A stretch of DNA of 38,233 nucleotides from Bacteroidales bacterium (GTDB lineage: Bacteria > Bacteroidota > Bacteroidia > Bacteroidales > Bacteroidaceae). The notes under the pieces were generated by a model. That model saw nothing but the letters and a program-made list of their open reading frames with translations, ran no database searches and had not been told where the DNA came from. A program made the translations under genes and the position numbers. The stretch lies in NCBI GenBank assembly GCA_030528885.1, contig JAUMXY010000028.1, forward strand, positions 1 through 38,233, read 5' to 3'. Shown one piece after another: positions 1-8,152 of this stretch; the stretch's first letter is position 1; every line of letters begins with the position of its first letter.

Positions 1-86
1 TTTGTTGCTCAGGAACTTATAAATAAAGTTAAATCAAAGTGTTGCGGAATTAAGGGTTAACCTAATTAACTTAAAAATTTAATCAC

Positions 87-3077
87 ATGAAGAAACTCTT
101 ACTTTTTTCTTCACTTTTGGCATCAGCCATGGCTATGAATGCACAGGTAACGCCAAAGGTGCAACCAGAAAAACTCACAGACGGAAATGTGTATGTATTG
201 GTGAACAAAGCCCAAAACAGCACGCAGTACATGAGCCGAACTTCTTGGGACGGCGCTCTCTATTTCTTAGGCAAAACAGACTCTAAGTATGCGGACCACA
301 CAGTCACAGCCATAGATAACGGCGATGGAACTTGGTCGTTCGTTCAGGCCGATGCAGTTGAAGACGAGGGCGAACCTACTTTCACTTACATGGGCATTCC
401 CGAAGGGTCAGACAACCTCAACATCAAATCGACAGAGCCAGTAAAATGGATTGTCACTGCCAGTGACAAGCATGCAGGTTTCTACCAGCTTATGGCAGGC
501 ATTGGCAATAACCCCAATTGCCAGAACAAGCATCTGCACCTGAATGCGGGCTCTCAATATTTCGTCATCTCAGAGCCAATCAATGGAGGTCAGTGGTTCC
601 CCGACTTTGCAGGAGGTGCTACGAAGACTGGAGAATATGACGAGAATGATGAAGAAATCATCACCATTAACGACTCAACCTCTTTCAACTGGGGTTTCCT
701 CTCTCTTGAGAGCCTGCCAGCTTATTACGAAGACCTGATCTATTCTGGCGCCATCAATAAGTTCTATGCTGACTACTGCGACATAGAAGACTATGCAACA
801 GGATTCCTTGCTACTTACAATGCTGTGGCAGAACTCTATAACAATGCCCAAAACATAGACGAGCTGACAGAGGCTGGCATCAGCGAGATGATTGACGCCA
901 AAGTAGATTTGTACAAGAAAATTGAGGCAGCCATCATCCTGAACGAGACTGAAGACGCAGTTCTTGCAGCAGCTGTCACTTCTGCAAAAGCTGCATTTGA
1001 CAGCAAGATTGCTGCTGCCGAAGTGCAGGATGCTATCCAGACCATCACAAAAGCAATGGAGAACTACTCATTGGGAGGTGGCGACATCACTTCACTTGGC
1101 CAGAACATGTCGTTTGAAGACCTTTCTGCTCAAGATGGCGGAATGACTTCAGGCATTGGCGCTCCTCCTGCAGGATGGAACGTTTACATCAATGGCAAGC
1201 AGGTGACAACAGCAGCTGAGGTGTCAGCAGCAGGCATCACAGGATGGCATGGTGTGAACGACGACAGCGATGGCGAAATCAAAGACGGCTCCATGTCTTA
1301 CGGCATTTGGGTTAACTCTGTCCCAACCTTCGAGATTTCACAGACCATCGAAGGCTTGGAAACCGGTACTTACGAAATTACAGCAGGTCTGATGGCAGGC
1401 AGCAATGGCGGAGGTTCACGCCTAACCACCCAGCGCCTCTTCGGTAACCTCAACTCTACTTATTATGGCGGTGACTACGACTATAACCTCAGCGAGCTTG
1501 ACAATTCTGAAGTTTTCAGTTTTGCTGGCAACGAGATTCTCACCACCGACCGCGAAATGCGCCCTGTAACAGTCAAGGCTTTCGTTTATGATGGAACACT
1601 CACCTTCGGCGTACGCACCGATGGCAACAGCAGCGCAGCTGTAGCTGGCATAGGTAATGGAGGTTCTGGCTGGTTCAAGACAGACAACTTTACTATCAAG
1701 AAGTTAGGCTACAATGCTGAGGACGCTCTCGACATCTACACGCATTATTCTGACATGCTCCTCGAGTACGAAGGAGAAATGATGGCTGCAACGGTTGCTG
1801 ACGAGCTGAACGAGATTGTAGGCAACTTGGGTAGTCTGACAGCAGAAAGCCCTGCTGAAGAAATTATTGCTGGCATACTTGACGCCAAAGGTCTTCTCAA
1901 AGAAGTTGACGCTTCCATCAAAGACTATCAGAAGATAAGCGAGGCTTTAGACCAGCATTATCTCTATCTGGAACAATATGAAAGCAAGCTCGGAGCAGGA
2001 CTCTACGGAGACGTCATCCAGGAAGTGCAGAACGCATACGACGACTGCTCTATCGATGGCACCGAGGCCGTTGACTCTATTCTCCTGATGCTCAACGAAG
2101 CATTGCAAGAATGCATTCAGTCTGACAACATCGAAGAAGGCGACATTCTCACCGAATACATCAAGAATCCTTCTTTCGAAGACCTTACAGCACAGGGCGG
2201 AAACAACTCAGACGGCTCTGCAGCTCCTCCAACAGGATGGGAAATCTACATGGAAGGTGCACAGGTGACTACTGCCGCAGAAGTTAGCGCTGCCACCGGC
2301 GGAACATGGTGTGCTATCAATAGCGGCGACAACCTCAGCGATGTTTATGACGCTGACGGCAACCCTGTCACCAACCAGTACACTGACGGCGAACACCTCT
2401 GGGGACTCTGGTCAAACAAGGTTCCTGTAGTTGAACTTTCTCAGACCATCAAGGGACTTCCTGCTGGTCAATACACGCTCACAGCAGACATCGTCGTTCA
2501 GAACGACTGGGCTGGCGCCAACCTTGGCATGCAGCGCCTCTTCGCCAATGACTATGTTGTGATGTTTGGCGCCGAGACCGACTACATCCAGAATGCTGAC
2601 GAACTGCTTTACACCACATTCCCTGAAGACGTGCTTATGGCAGCAGAGATTGACGGACTGGCAGGCGAAGCAACAGTGAAGCACCTTAACTACGCAGGCA
2701 ACTACAAGAACGAGAACTATGGTGCATCCGGCATCCCATACACAACAACACTGGTGTTTGGTCTTGCTGAAGATGGTGATGTCACATTAGGTTTCCGCTC
2801 AAGCCGCATCAGCGCTGTTGACGGACAGCTCTCTGGACAGGCTTCACTGGGTTGGTTCAAGCTGGATAACTTCACGCTTACTTACGACTCGGCAACAGTC
2901 CCTGCCGGTGCTGAAATCAACGCTGGCGCAACAGGCATCGACGCAACAGAAAACGCAAACGAAGCAACAGCTGTTGAATTCTACTCTATCAATGGAGTTC
3001 GCCTCGCTGCTCCACAGAAGGGCATCAACATTGTCAAGATGAGCGACGGCACAGTATCTAAAGTTCTTGTCAAATAA
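87..3077 (+). CDS. Secreted modular surface protein with duplicated CBM-like modules and T9SS-type C-terminal signal
   Basis: Seen: a 996-residue protein with an N-terminal signal peptide (MKKLLLFSSLLASAMAMNA, probable cleavage before QVTP). After a beta-rich N-terminal region (about 20-220) come an alpha-helical Ala/Glu-rich stretch (about 220-330, FIVAR-like), a beta module (about 335-540), a second helical stretch (about 545-685) and a second copy of the beta module (about 690-935). Both beta modules share the FEDL..Q opening, PP.GW, QVTTAAEVSAA, SQTI.GL..G.Y and DNFT. The last 45 residues end in KGINIVKMSDGTVSKVLVK, resembling a type IX secretion C-terminal signal, and are nearly shared with the 1073-residue protein at 33346-36567. 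Inferred: exported to the cell surface, with the beta modules binding glycans. No catalytic domain was recognised. A strong terminator follows at once, so it is probably monocistronic. Confidence 0.85.
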   Translation: MKKLLLFSSLLASAMAMNAQVTPKVQPEKLTDGNVYVLVNKAQNSTQYMSRTSWDGALYFLGKTDSKYADHTVTAIDNGDGTWSFVQADAVEDEGEPTFTYMGIPEGSDNLNIKSTEPVKWIVTASDKHAGFYQLMAGIGNNPNCQNKHLHLNAGSQYFVISEPINGGQWFPDFAGGATKTGEYDENDEEIITINDSTSFNWGFLSLESLPAYYEDLIYSGAINKFYADYCDIEDYATGFLATYNAVAELYNNAQNIDELTEAGISEMIDAKVDLYKKIEAAIILNETEDAVLAAAVTSAKAAFDSKIAAAEVQDAIQTITKAMENYSLGGGDITSLGQNMSFEDLSAQDGGMTSGIGAPPAGWNVYINGKQVTTAAEVSAAGITGWHGVNDDSDGEIKDGSMSYGIWVNSVPTFEISQTIEGLETGTYEITAGLMAGSNGGGSRLTTQRLFGNLNSTYYGGDYDYNLSELDNSEVFSFAGNEILTTDREMRPVTVKAFVYDGTLTFGVRTDGNSSAAVAGIGNGGSGWFKTDNFTIKKLGYNAEDALDIYTHYSDMLLEYEGEMMAATVADELNEIVGNLGSLTAESPAEEIIAGILDAKGLLKEVDASIKDYQKISEALDQHYLYLEQYESKLGAGLYGDVIQEVQNAYDDCSIDGTEAVDSILLMLNEALQECIQSDNIEEGDILTEYIKNPSFEDLTAQGGNNSDGSAAPPTGWEIYMEGAQVTTAAEVSAATGGTWCAINSGDNLSDVYDADGNPVTNQYTDGEHLWGLWSNKVPVVELSQTIKGLPAGQYTLTADIVVQNDWAGANLGMQRLFANDYVVMFGAETDYIQNADELLYTTFPEDVLMAAEIDGLAGEATVKHLNYAGNYKNENYGASGIPYTTTLVFGLAEDGDVTLGFRSSRISAVDGQLSGQASLGWFKLDNFTLTYDSATVPAGAEINAGATGIDATENANEATAVEFYSINGVRLAAPQKGINIVKMSDGTVSKVLVK

Positions 3078-3100
3078 GAAGCATAAACATATCTAAAAGA

Positions 3101-3136
3101 GGAGGGATGCTCAAATATCAGCATCCCTCCTTTTTT
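3101..3136 (+). terminator. Rho-independent terminator after the 996-residue surface protein gene
   Basis: A perfect 11-bp stem (GGAGGGATGCT at 3101-3111 with AGCATCCCTCC at 3120-3130) encloses an 8-nt loop and is followed by six T residues (3131-3136). It lies 24 nt after the stop codon. This is the clearest intrinsic terminator in the window. Confidence 0.9.
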
Positions 3137-3221
3137 GGCATTTCAAAAGACATATTGGGATTCTGTACAACATCATTGACAAAAAAGTATCTTTTATATC
3201 GTGCATTCCCCCATTTTTTCG

Positions 3222-3229
3222 TATTTTTG
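3222..3229 (+). promoter_or_regulatory. Candidate -7 box for the GH27 gene
   Basis: TATTTTTG fits the Bacteroidetes -7 consensus TAnnTTTG and sits 31 nt before the ATG at 3261. No TTTG was found at the expected -33 distance, so this is a half-supported promoter. The preceding terminator makes a new promoter necessary here. Confidence 0.5.
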
Positions 3230-3260
3230 CAAATAAATAACTAACCAATTAAGACCTAAT

Positions 3261-5771
3261 ATGAGTAAGTTTTTATTTACCTTTATTCTTGCAAGCTTAT
3301 CCGCTTGCTTTACCTATGCACAGCAGGACATGGCGACTTTCCGCACATGGGCTATGACTCCACCTATGGGATGGAACTCCTGGGACTGCTACTATTCGTC
3401 TGTCACAGAGAAAGAAGTGATGCAGAACGCACATTATCTGGTTGACAACGACCTCGTTAAACATGGATGGGAATATGTAGTGATAGACATACGATGGTAC
3501 TGCAACCACCCATCGCTTGGCGGAGGCTACTACAACCAGAATGGCACGCAAGACTATGTGCTGGACGAGCACGGACGTTACCTGCCCTCGCCTACACGCT
3601 TCCCATCGGCGATGGTCAATGGTGTAAACAAAGGATTCAAGGCTATTGCCGACAGCCTGCATAACATAGGTCTGAAACTGGGCATCCACATCATGCGAGG
3701 CGTGCCCAAGTCGGTGGTCGGCTCGAGCTACAAGCTGAAGGGCAGCGAGAGTACGCCATGGGCAAGTGTCTATAATGGAACTACGCCACCCTGCACTTGG
3801 CTGAAGGATAATCTGCTGGTAAGGAATAATGAATATGGGCAGCTCTACTATAACAGCATCATGGACTTGTATGCCGAATGGGGAGTAGACTTTATCAAGG
3901 TGGACGACATTGCTCGACCTTTTTACACGGATGAAATCCGCATGATTCGCAAAGCGATTGACCAGACGGGGCGACCCATCGTGCTGTCGCTGAGCCCAGG
4001 AAAAACTCAATACCGCTATGCCGAGCTGTGTCTGGAGAATGCTAACATGTGGCGCATGATGGACGACCTGTGGGACAACTGGGCGCATGTGGATGCTGTC
4101 TTTGCCGAAGCGAATGAATGGAGCAAGCATTACCGCCCAGGCAATTATGCCGACTGCGACATGCTGCCGCTCGGACAGATTTCCATGACCATTGAGGACA
4201 AGGGATATGCTGGCGCGGACGGGGGACGATGGACGAACTTGACAAAGGATGAGCAGCGCACGCTGATGACGCTCTGGGGCATCTGCCACTCTCCGCTCTT
4301 CTTTGGCGGTGAGATGACGAAGAATGACGACTTCACGCTGTCGCTGATGACGAATGAGGAATATCACCAGATGCACAAGTATGGCGTAGATGCTCATCAG
4401 GTGATGGACGACAAAGACAAGGGACATACGGTGTGGACTTCAGTGGACCCTGCAACGGGCAACCGCTATCTGGCGATGTTCCAGAGGGACAACACGCAAT
4501 GGGTGATTGGCAACAAGGCACTGTACAAGTCAGAAACAGTGGCATACACGACTGACGGGCATGCCGCAGAAGTGGACATTGAATGGCCTGAGGGGGAGAA
4601 AACGCTTGTGCTGGTGGTGGACGACGGCGGCGATGGATTCAACTATGACCATGGTGACTGGATTAACCCTACTCTTGTGCTGCGCGACGGGACGGAAGTG
4701 GAGCTGACCGGCAAATACAAGTCGCGCGAATTCACTGAATCTTATTTCAACCGCGTGCGAGAGAACAGGAATGTAGACCACGGTGGAACCATGAAGGTGA
4801 TGGGGAAAAGCTATAGCCGAGGATTTTCGACTGATGCGAACGCGGCTATCTTCTTTACTATCCCTGACGAGATGGATGTGGTGCGGTTTAAGGCGCTGGC
4901 TGCTGCCGACGATTCTGGCATAGGACAAACAGGGGCAACAACCTCTGTGCGGTTTATGGTCTTTGCGCAGAATCCATTGATGGCTGAGCAGGACGGCTCT
5001 GCTGCACGTTCGGGGCTCATCTCGAGGACGGGGAAGAAATCCGCTGTGCTGGAAGCTGACATATCGGAGGCGGAGCAGCTGAAGATCGTGGTGAATAACC
5101 ATGGCGACGGATTTGACTATGACAGGGCGAACTTGGTGGAGCCTGTTTTGATTGACAGCAAAGGGAATGAGATCTCGCTGACAACGCTCTCTCCCCTCTC
5201 CTACACATCCCAATGGGGCAGTCTGAAGACTAACAAGAATGTGGAAGGGGGCACGCTGCGTGTGGACGGCAAGGCTTACGCTACAGGATTGGGCATGAAT
5301 GCTGAATGTACGCTGGTGTATGAACTTCCTGAAGGGCACGATTACAGGACGTTCAGGGCTATCTGCGGTTATGACTCGAGCTGCGACAGAGACAATCCTG
5401 CCTCTACGGGTACGACGATGGAATTTGTGGTGCAGGTGACGTGCAATGAGCATATCCGTGTTGACCTGACGGGGCTGGGCTATGAGGAAAACGAGACTGT
5501 GCCTGTGTATGACATTTGGGAAAGAAAGGTACTGGAGCCAGTGAGGGGCTGCATCGATGTGAAGGTGCCCAGTCATGGCGTAAAGCTGTACCGTCTGGGC
5601 GACAACAGGGCTGACGGCATAGAGAAGGTGGAGGTGAACACGGAAAGGGACGAAGAAGGTGACGGGACAGTTCACAGAGGCGAGGGGAGATATGACTTGC
5701 TGGGGCGTGCTGTATCGGAGGGGACGAAGGGCTTTGTCCTGACCAGCAGCAAGAAATTCTTTCTCCGTTGA
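3261..5771 (+). CDS. GH27 alpha-galactosidase-like glycoside hydrolase with two NPCBM-like domains
   Basis: Seen: 836 residues. The N-terminal catalytic TIM barrel (about 30-400) opens with the GH27 signature TPPMGWNSWDCYY. The expected nucleophile is Asp215 in FIKVDD, and the expected acid/base is Asp269 in WRMMDDLWDNW, by alignment with the human alpha-galactosidase A motif. Two repeated beta-sandwich domains follow (about 430-575 and 595-735), each with a DGGDGF/NHGDGF..D...P.L. motif and a later G....SRGFS or ATGLG segment, which is how NPCBM domains look. The C-terminus (LLGRAVSEGTKGFVLTSS then KKFFLR) resembles a weak type IX secretion signal. The export signal is ambiguous: LSAC at residues 13-16 fits a lipobox, while TYA|QQ fits signal peptidase I. 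Likely role: releasing terminal alpha-galactose (or alpha-N-acetylgalactosamine or beta-arabinopyranose) from plant or host glycans outside the cell or in the periplasm. Exact specificity cannot be told. Confidence 0.88.
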   Translation: MSKFLFTFILASLSACFTYAQQDMATFRTWAMTPPMGWNSWDCYYSSVTEKEVMQNAHYLVDNDLVKHGWEYVVIDIRWYCNHPSLGGGYYNQNGTQDYVLDEHGRYLPSPTRFPSAMVNGVNKGFKAIADSLHNIGLKLGIHIMRGVPKSVVGSSYKLKGSESTPWASVYNGTTPPCTWLKDNLLVRNNEYGQLYYNSIMDLYAEWGVDFIKVDDIARPFYTDEIRMIRKAIDQTGRPIVLSLSPGKTQYRYAELCLENANMWRMMDDLWDNWAHVDAVFAEANEWSKHYRPGNYADCDMLPLGQISMTIEDKGYAGADGGRWTNLTKDEQRTLMTLWGICHSPLFFGGEMTKNDDFTLSLMTNEEYHQMHKYGVDAHQVMDDKDKGHTVWTSVDPATGNRYLAMFQRDNTQWVIGNKALYKSETVAYTTDGHAAEVDIEWPEGEKTLVLVVDDGGDGFNYDHGDWINPTLVLRDGTEVELTGKYKSREFTESYFNRVRENRNVDHGGTMKVMGKSYSRGFSTDANAAIFFTIPDEMDVVRFKALAAADDSGIGQTGATTSVRFMVFAQNPLMAEQDGSAARSGLISRTGKKSAVLEADISEAEQLKIVVNNHGDGFDYDRANLVEPVLIDSKGNEISLTTLSPLSYTSQWGSLKTNKNVEGGTLRVDGKAYATGLGMNAECTLVYELPEGHDYRTFRAICGYDSSCDRDNPASTGTTMEFVVQVTCNEHIRVDLTGLGYEENETVPVYDIWERKVLEPVRGCIDVKVPSHGVKLYRLGDNRADGIEKVEVNTERDEEGDGTVHRGEGRYDLLGRAVSEGTKGFVLTSSKKFFLR

Positions 5772-5814
5772 CCATACTTGGGGCTTTTTCCTTCTTACAA
5801 ATACATTTTCTGAA

Positions 5815-7101
5815 ATGGTGCTTAATTACATTTGGATTGGATTTTTCTTGCTGGCGGCTGTATGTGCCGTTGTGCAGTGCGTGGGCGGCAACACGGGCGT
5901 GTTTGCCGACATGATGGGTTCGACGTTCAGCAATGCGAAGACGGCATTTGAGATTTCGCTGGGACTGACGGGGGTGCTGTCGCTCTGGATGGGAGTAATG
6001 AAGATTGGGGAGCGGGGCGGCATGGTAGAGCTGTTGTCGAGGGGGCTGAGCCCGCTGTTCTCGCGTCTGTTTCCCGACATTCCGAGGGGGCATGCGGCGA
6101 CGGGGCACATCTTCATGAACTTGGCAGCGAATATGCTGGGGCTGGACAATGCGGCGACCCCGTTGGGTCTGAAGGCTATGGAGAGCATGCAGGGGCTGAA
6201 CAGGGAGGGGAATGCGACGCTGGCTGAGAGAGGCGTGATTTCGGCAGAGGAGGCTGAGCGGAGGAATGCTACGGCGAGCAATGCGATGATTATGTTTCTG
6301 GTGCTGAACACATCGGGGCTGACAATCGTGCCTGTGTCTATCATGGTGTATCGTGCGCAGATGGGGGCTGCTCAGCCTACGGATGTGTTTGTGCCCATTC
6401 TGCTTGCCACACTGGCATCTACGCTAGTGGGAGTGGTGGCTGTGAGCATATGGCAGCGCATCAATCTGCTGCAGCCTGTACTGCTGGGCTCGCTGGGCGG
6501 CTTGTGTGCGCTGACGGCAGGGTGCGTATGGGGCTTGAGCCAGATGGACAGGAGCATGGTGGATGAGGTGAGTTCGCTAGTTGCCAATGTGATTCTGTTT
6601 GGCATTGTCTTGACATTCATCATTGCGGGGATGTGGAGAAGGGTGAATGTGTATGAGGCTTTCATTGAGGGGGCGAAGGATGGTTTTGCCACGGCTGTGA
6701 GAGTTATCCCTTATTTGGTGGCGATTCTGGTTGCGATAGGCGTGTTTCGCGCCAGCGGGGGGATGGACATCCTGATGGGCGGCATCGAGTGGTGTGTGGA
6801 GGCATGCGGCGGAGACACGGACTTTGTGGCTGCACTGCCTACGGCGTTGATGAAACCGCTGTCGGGGGCTGGAGCGAGGGGCATGATGGTGGACACGATG
6901 GCCGCGTGTGGCGCTGACTCGTTTGCGGGCAGGCTGGCATGCATCTTCCAAGGGTCGACGGACACTACTTTTTATATCCTTGCGGTGTATTTCGGGTCGG
7001 CAGGCATACGTCACACGCGGCATGCGGTAGTGTGCGGCTTGCTTGCTGATGCTGCGGGCATTGCTGCTGCCATTGGCGTAGCATACCTTTTCTTTGGATA
7101 G
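5815..7101 (+). CDS. SpmA-SpmB-type fused membrane protein (nucleoside recognition/Gate domain)
   Basis: Seen: a 428-residue, strongly hydrophobic protein with many membrane segments and two related halves. The first half (about 1-200) carries GLTGVLSLWMGVMKIGERGG and NMLGLDNAATPLGLKAM, characteristic of spore maturation protein A. The second half (about 230-428) carries FIEGAKDGFATAVRVIPYLVA, PTALMKPLSGAGARGMMVD and FQGSTDTTFYILAVYFGSAG, characteristic of spore maturation protein B. Known: in Bacillus SpmA and SpmB are separate proteins needed for spore core dehydration; in Bacteroidetes a fused form is common although these bacteria do not sporulate. Its substrate is unknown; Gate-domain relatives are transporters. 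It starts 43 nt after the GH27 gene and may be co-transcribed. The symbols spmA/spmB are not applied because the role must differ. Confidence 0.85.
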   Translation: MVLNYIWIGFFLLAAVCAVVQCVGGNTGVFADMMGSTFSNAKTAFEISLGLTGVLSLWMGVMKIGERGGMVELLSRGLSPLFSRLFPDIPRGHAATGHIFMNLAANMLGLDNAATPLGLKAMESMQGLNREGNATLAERGVISAEEAERRNATASNAMIMFLVLNTSGLTIVPVSIMVYRAQMGAAQPTDVFVPILLATLASTLVGVVAVSIWQRINLLQPVLLGSLGGLCALTAGCVWGLSQMDRSMVDEVSSLVANVILFGIVLTFIIAGMWRRVNVYEAFIEGAKDGFATAVRVIPYLVAILVAIGVFRASGGMDILMGGIEWCVEACGGDTDFVAALPTALMKPLSGAGARGMMVDTMAACGADSFAGRLACIFQGSTDTTFYILAVYFGSAGIRHTRHAVVCGLLADAAGIAAAIGVAYLFFG

Positions 7102-7157
7102 GAAGGGGGATTCTTTTAATTAAGGAAAGTTCTTACAACCCCATCGACTTTTTTGTT

Positions 7158-7937
7158 TTATTCCTTCGCTCTTAAGTAGGCTTTGGCTGTGCCGAAACGG
7201 AGATTGAAGTCGATGCGGACGGGCATGTGGCGCTCGTCGTCGGTGACATAAAAGCGGAGAAGCTCTTTCTCTGCTTCTTTTTCTTCGTAGTCGAGCAGGG
7301 TGAAGACGAGGCAACGATAGGTGTTGCCGTCGTTGGCTTTCCAGTCTTGGTTGCCGCGATAGACAAGGGTCTGCATCTCTACTTTTGTGCCTGTGGCCAT
7401 GGGGAAGTGGATGCGCTGACCTACGGTATAGTGGCGTGTGCTGAAGGTGCGGGCAAGGGAAAGGATAGAAAGCATGTCGTAGTTGCAGTCATCTGACTCG
7501 TAGTGATGCTCTGACCATTGCCCGTGGCGATTGCGGTAACGCTGCGCTACGTGGCTCCGCCCCTGAGGATAGGTGTAGCTGACCTCGTCGACGGTATAAC
7601 GCTTGCCCTCGAGCGCGCCCTTGCGAAAATAGAGGGGGACGAGTTGGGGTGTGGTATAGCTGACGAGGGTGTCGCGCATGGTGAAGACGAGATCGCAGCG
7701 GCGGTTGCTGGTGAAGAGCAGGTCGGTGCGCAGGGCTGGCTGCCCCTGATAGGTTGCTTGGCTGACAGTGTAGTGTGCCGCTCCGCATTTCACCCAGATG
7801 AAGTTCCAATGGAAATAAAGGTCATAGGTCAACTGCTCGCCTGCCTTGAAGGCTGTGTTCTCTCGAGGACACTGTGCATGGAGGCTGGTGAAGGAGAGCA
7901 GAAGGGAAAGGAGGGAGAGGAAGCGAAGCATGGTCAT
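7158..7937 (-). CDS. DUF3108 domain secreted protein
   Basis: Seen: 259 residues with a signal peptide ending near SLHA|QC. The mature part begins NTAFKAGEQLTYDLYFHWNFIWVKCG, the typical DUF3108 opening, followed by beta-strand-rich sequence with repeated R/K..Y.V and G.....M.TLVYRG patterns and a C-terminal MPVRIDFNLRFGTAKAYL. It is probably a periplasmic or outer-membrane-associated beta-rich protein. The start codon overlaps the stop of the upstream 69-residue gene in an ATGA (7934-7937), so translation is probably coupled; a second ATG lies two codons later. It is the last gene of the S41 peptidase operon. Function is unknown; a link to envelope or lipid homeostasis is a guess from location only. 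Confidence 0.8.
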   Translation of the reverse strand: MTMLRFLSLLSLLLSFTSLHAQCPRENTAFKAGEQLTYDLYFHWNFIWVKCGAAHYTVSQATYQGQPALRTDLLFTSNRRCDLVFTMRDTLVSYTTPQLVPLYFRKGALEGKRYTVDEVSYTYPQGRSHVAQRYRNRHGQWSEHHYESDDCNYDMLSILSLARTFSTRHYTVGQRIHFPMATGTKVEMQTLVYRGNQDWKANDGNTYRCLVFTLLDYEEKEAEKELLRFYVTDDERHMPVRIDFNLRFGTAKAYLRAKE

Positions 7938-8143
7938 TCGAGCAGGGTGGAGTCGCTGACGATGAAGACTACGCTGTCAACAGCCTGAGCTGCATCTGAC
8001 GGCTGTGCCTGAGGCAGCTGCGTCTGTGTGTAGGACAGGTAGAGAAAGGCGAAGACGCAGCCCAGCACGAGGATGCCGAGAAAGAGCATGCCAAACAGCA
8101 TATAGCGGTTGGCCTGAGTGGCGCGATTGTTTCTTAATGCCAT
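7934..8143 (-). CDS. Small single-pass membrane protein, unknown function
   Basis: Seen: 69 residues. A short basic N-terminus (MALRNNRATQANR) is followed by one membrane segment (about 15-36, MLFGMLFLGILVLGCVFAFLYL) and a polar C-terminal tail of about 30 residues. The topology is inside N-terminus, outside tail by the positive-inside rule. It lies 9 nt after the S41 peptidase stop and overlaps the DUF3108 start by ATGA, so it sits within a tight three-gene unit, which supports a real gene despite its size. I do not recognise the family. Confidence 0.7.
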   Translation of the reverse strand: MALRNNRATQANRYMLFGMLFLGILVLGCVFAFLYLSYTQTQLPQAQPSDAAQAVDSVVFIVSDSTLLE

Positions 8144-8152
8144 AGGCGTATC

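Noticed and set aside
3297-5675. Two long antisense open frames (376 and 381 codons) on the minus strand inside the GH27 gene
   Set aside because: They are mirror frames of a convincing glycoside hydrolase, have no family motif, and are rich in His, Arg and Cys as expected of reversed codons.
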